Assembly: GCF_011758745.1 (NCBI RefSeq)
Contig: NZ_JAANOV010000001.1
Coordinates: forward strand, 1,736,001 to 1,800,000
Source: Amycolatopsis granulosa
GTDB taxonomy: Bacteria > Actinomycetota > Actinomycetes > Mycobacteriales > Pseudonocardiaceae
Length of the DNA stretch: 64,000 bases
Direction: 5' to 3'
Shown here: positions 62,894 through 64,000 of the stretch, piece after piece
How positions within the stretch are numbered: the first letter of the stretch is position 1
Layout: every line of letters begins with the position of its first letter
Program-made: the position numbers and the translations under genes
The notes under the pieces: model-generated
Databases searched by the model: none
Told to the model about the DNA's origin: nothing
The model's input: only the letters and a program-made list of their open reading frames with translations

Positions 62894-63771
62894 GGCAGGA
62901 ACGCCGACAACAGCAGGAACGACACCACCGCGGACGGCAGCAGCGAGTCCAGCCGGTCCATCAGGCCACCGTGCCCGGGCAGCAGCGTGCCCATGTCCTT
63001 GATCCCCAGGTCCCGCTTCATCAGCGACTCCACCAGGTCGCCCAGGGTGGCGGTGAGCACGATCGCGACGCCGAACACCACGCCCTGCCACACGTGCCCG
63101 TCGAGCAGCAGCGTCAGGGTCAGCGAACCGGCGACGACACCGGCGACCAGCGAACCGGTGAACCCCTCCCACGTCTTCTTCGGGCTGATCGACGGGGCCA
63201 TCGGGTGCTTGCCCTTGAGCACACCGGCGACGTACCCGCCGGTGTCCGACGCGACGACCCCGATCAGGAACGCCAGCACCCGGCCCACCCCGTCGGCGGG
63301 CGGGATGAGCATCGCCGCGAACGCGCCGAACAAGGGCAGGTACGCGGCGGTGAACACGGACGCGCAGATGTCCCGCAGGTAGCCGTCGGCACCGCCGGGC
63401 AGCCGCCACAGCAGGCACGCCAGGACGGTGACCGCGAACGCGATCAGCGCCCCCCGGTAGCCGAACGGCCAGGCGAGCCAGATCATCGCCTGGCCACCCA
63501 CCAGCAGCGGGACCAGCGCGAGGCGGATCTTCGCGGCCCGGCCGAGCGCCTGCGCGAACTCGTACGTGCCGACGGCGATCGCCGCCGCGATGATTCCGAT
63601 GAACAGGTACCGCACGGTGAGCAGCGACACGAGGATCGCCGCGCCCAGCAGCAGCCCGACGCCGATCGCCGCGGGCAGGTTCCGGCCGGCCCGGGACGTT
63701 TTCTTGGCCGGTTCAGCCGGCTCCGGAGAAGCCACGGGGGCCTTCTCGCGTTCTTCGCTCACCTGGGGCAT
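62890..63771 (-). CDS. cdsA: Phosphatidate cytidylyltransferase
   Basis: A 293-residue integral membrane enzyme forming CDP-diacylglycerol for phospholipid synthesis, homologous to Rv2881c. About seven helices follow a Glu/Pro/Lys-rich cytosolic tail (1-30). The signature SLMKRDLGIKDMGTLLPGHGGLMDRLDSLLPSA lies near residues 245-277, with the Asp residues that bind two metals. Its ATG overlaps the frr stop by one base (TGATG), so frr-cdsA are coupled. Confidence 0.95.
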   Translation of the reverse strand: MPQVSEEREKAPVASPEPAEPAKKTSRAGRNLPAAIGVGLLLGAAILVSLLTVRYLFIGIIAAAIAVGTYEFAQALGRAAKIRLALVPLLVGGQAMIWLAWPFGYRGALIAFAVTVLACLLWRLPGGADGYLRDICASVFTAAYLPLFGAFAAMLIPPADGVGRVLAFLIGVVASDTGGYVAGVLKGKHPMAPSISPKKTWEGFTGSLVAGVVAGSLTLTLLLDGHVWQGVVFGVAIVLTATLGDLVESLMKRDLGIKDMGTLLPGHGGLMDRLDSLLPSAVVSFLLLSAFLP

Positions 63772-64000
63772 CAGACCTCGAGCAGCTCGGCTTCCTTGTG
63801 TTTGACGAGCTCCTCGACCTTCGCCACGTAGTTGTCGGTGAGGTGCTGCAGTTCCTTCTCCGCGCGCGCGACCTCGTCCTCACCCGCCTCGCCGTCCTTG
63901 GCGATGCGGTCGAGCTCCTCCTTGGACTTGCGGCGCACCCCGCGGATGGTGACCTTCGCGTCCTCACCCTTGGCCTTGACCATCTTCACCATCTCGCGAC
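63771..64000 (-). CDS. frr: Ribosome recycling factor (C-terminal part, cut by window end)
   Basis: The last 76 codons of frr. [31 protein letters not shown] and the final [16 protein letters not shown] match the three-helix-bundle end of RRF, which splits post-termination ribosomes together with EF-G. The start lies beyond 64000, where pyrH is expected next. Confidence 0.95.
   Translation of the reverse strand, partial: REMVKMVKAKGEDAKVTIRGVRRKSKEELDRIAKDGEAGEDEVARAEKELQHLTDNYVAKVEELVKHKEAELLEV

Overview
This 64 kb window comes from a high-GC actinomycete, most likely a member of the Pseudonocardiaceae (Amycolatopsis-like). The evidence is: very GC-rich codon use with many GTG starts; mycothiol chemistry (mycothione reductase, a mycothiol-type DsbA-fold oxidoreductase); an F420-type LLM oxidoreductase; the actinobacterial cytochrome aa3 subunit CtaJ; a 180-kDa-class NAD glutamate dehydrogenase; and two gene blocks that match Mycobacterium tuberculosis order as I remember it. 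No tRNA, rRNA, CRISPR array, transposase or prophage was seen.

Region 1 (1-24.9 kb) is a conserved housekeeping block corresponding to Mtb Rv2464c-Rv2478c: nei2, rpiB, DsbA-fold oxidoreductase, pepN, DUF5130, ctaJ, HNH protein, glbO, Rv2474c-like, thioesterase, gdh, ettA, ssb, followed by a CopD-CtaG fusion. Inserted into it are a small gene made almost entirely of GTRVT hexapeptide repeats (7505-7810), an MscS channel, an LLM oxidoreductase and a 929-residue TPR-like protein with a long disordered middle.

Region 2 (24.9-50 kb) is accessory and regulator-rich. It has LacI/MFS with its operator, a secreted I36-type inhibitor, a GH2 glycosidase, DUF2087, a PP2C phosphatase, a 1049-residue SARP/BTAD-NB-ARC-TPR regulator convergent with a FAD monooxygenase, YaaA, an amino-acid-oxidase-like protein, a RIO-type kinase, a DEAD-box helicase, HxlR with a RibD-like reductase, a LmbE-type deacetylase, a BioF homologue whose catalytic lysine is histidine, a secreted trypsin-like protease, an M15 peptidase lipoprotein, mycothione reductase, and an MFS/GntR divergent pair.

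Region 3 (50-64 kb) corresponds to Mtb Rv2861c-Rv2882c: map, GNAT, ispG, rip1, dxr, DUF2631, rlmN, cdsA and frr (cut by the window edge). Two insertions break it. A Uma2-AraC-VOC group (the VOC gene is a decayed remnant) lies between ispG and the GNAT gene. A methyltransferase-PadR-methyltransferase-VOC-cupin cassette lies between rlmN and cdsA. dxr, rip1 and ispG are consecutive, so two MEP isoprenoid enzymes flank a site-2 protease.

Two themes run through the window. At least eleven genes have a TANNNT-like -10 box ending 6 or 7 bases before the start codon, the signature of leaderless mRNAs. Many regulator genes sit beside good palindromes that look like their own operators (LacI, HxlR, GntR, PadR). 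A perfect TetR-like operator before the cupin gene has no regulator nearby.
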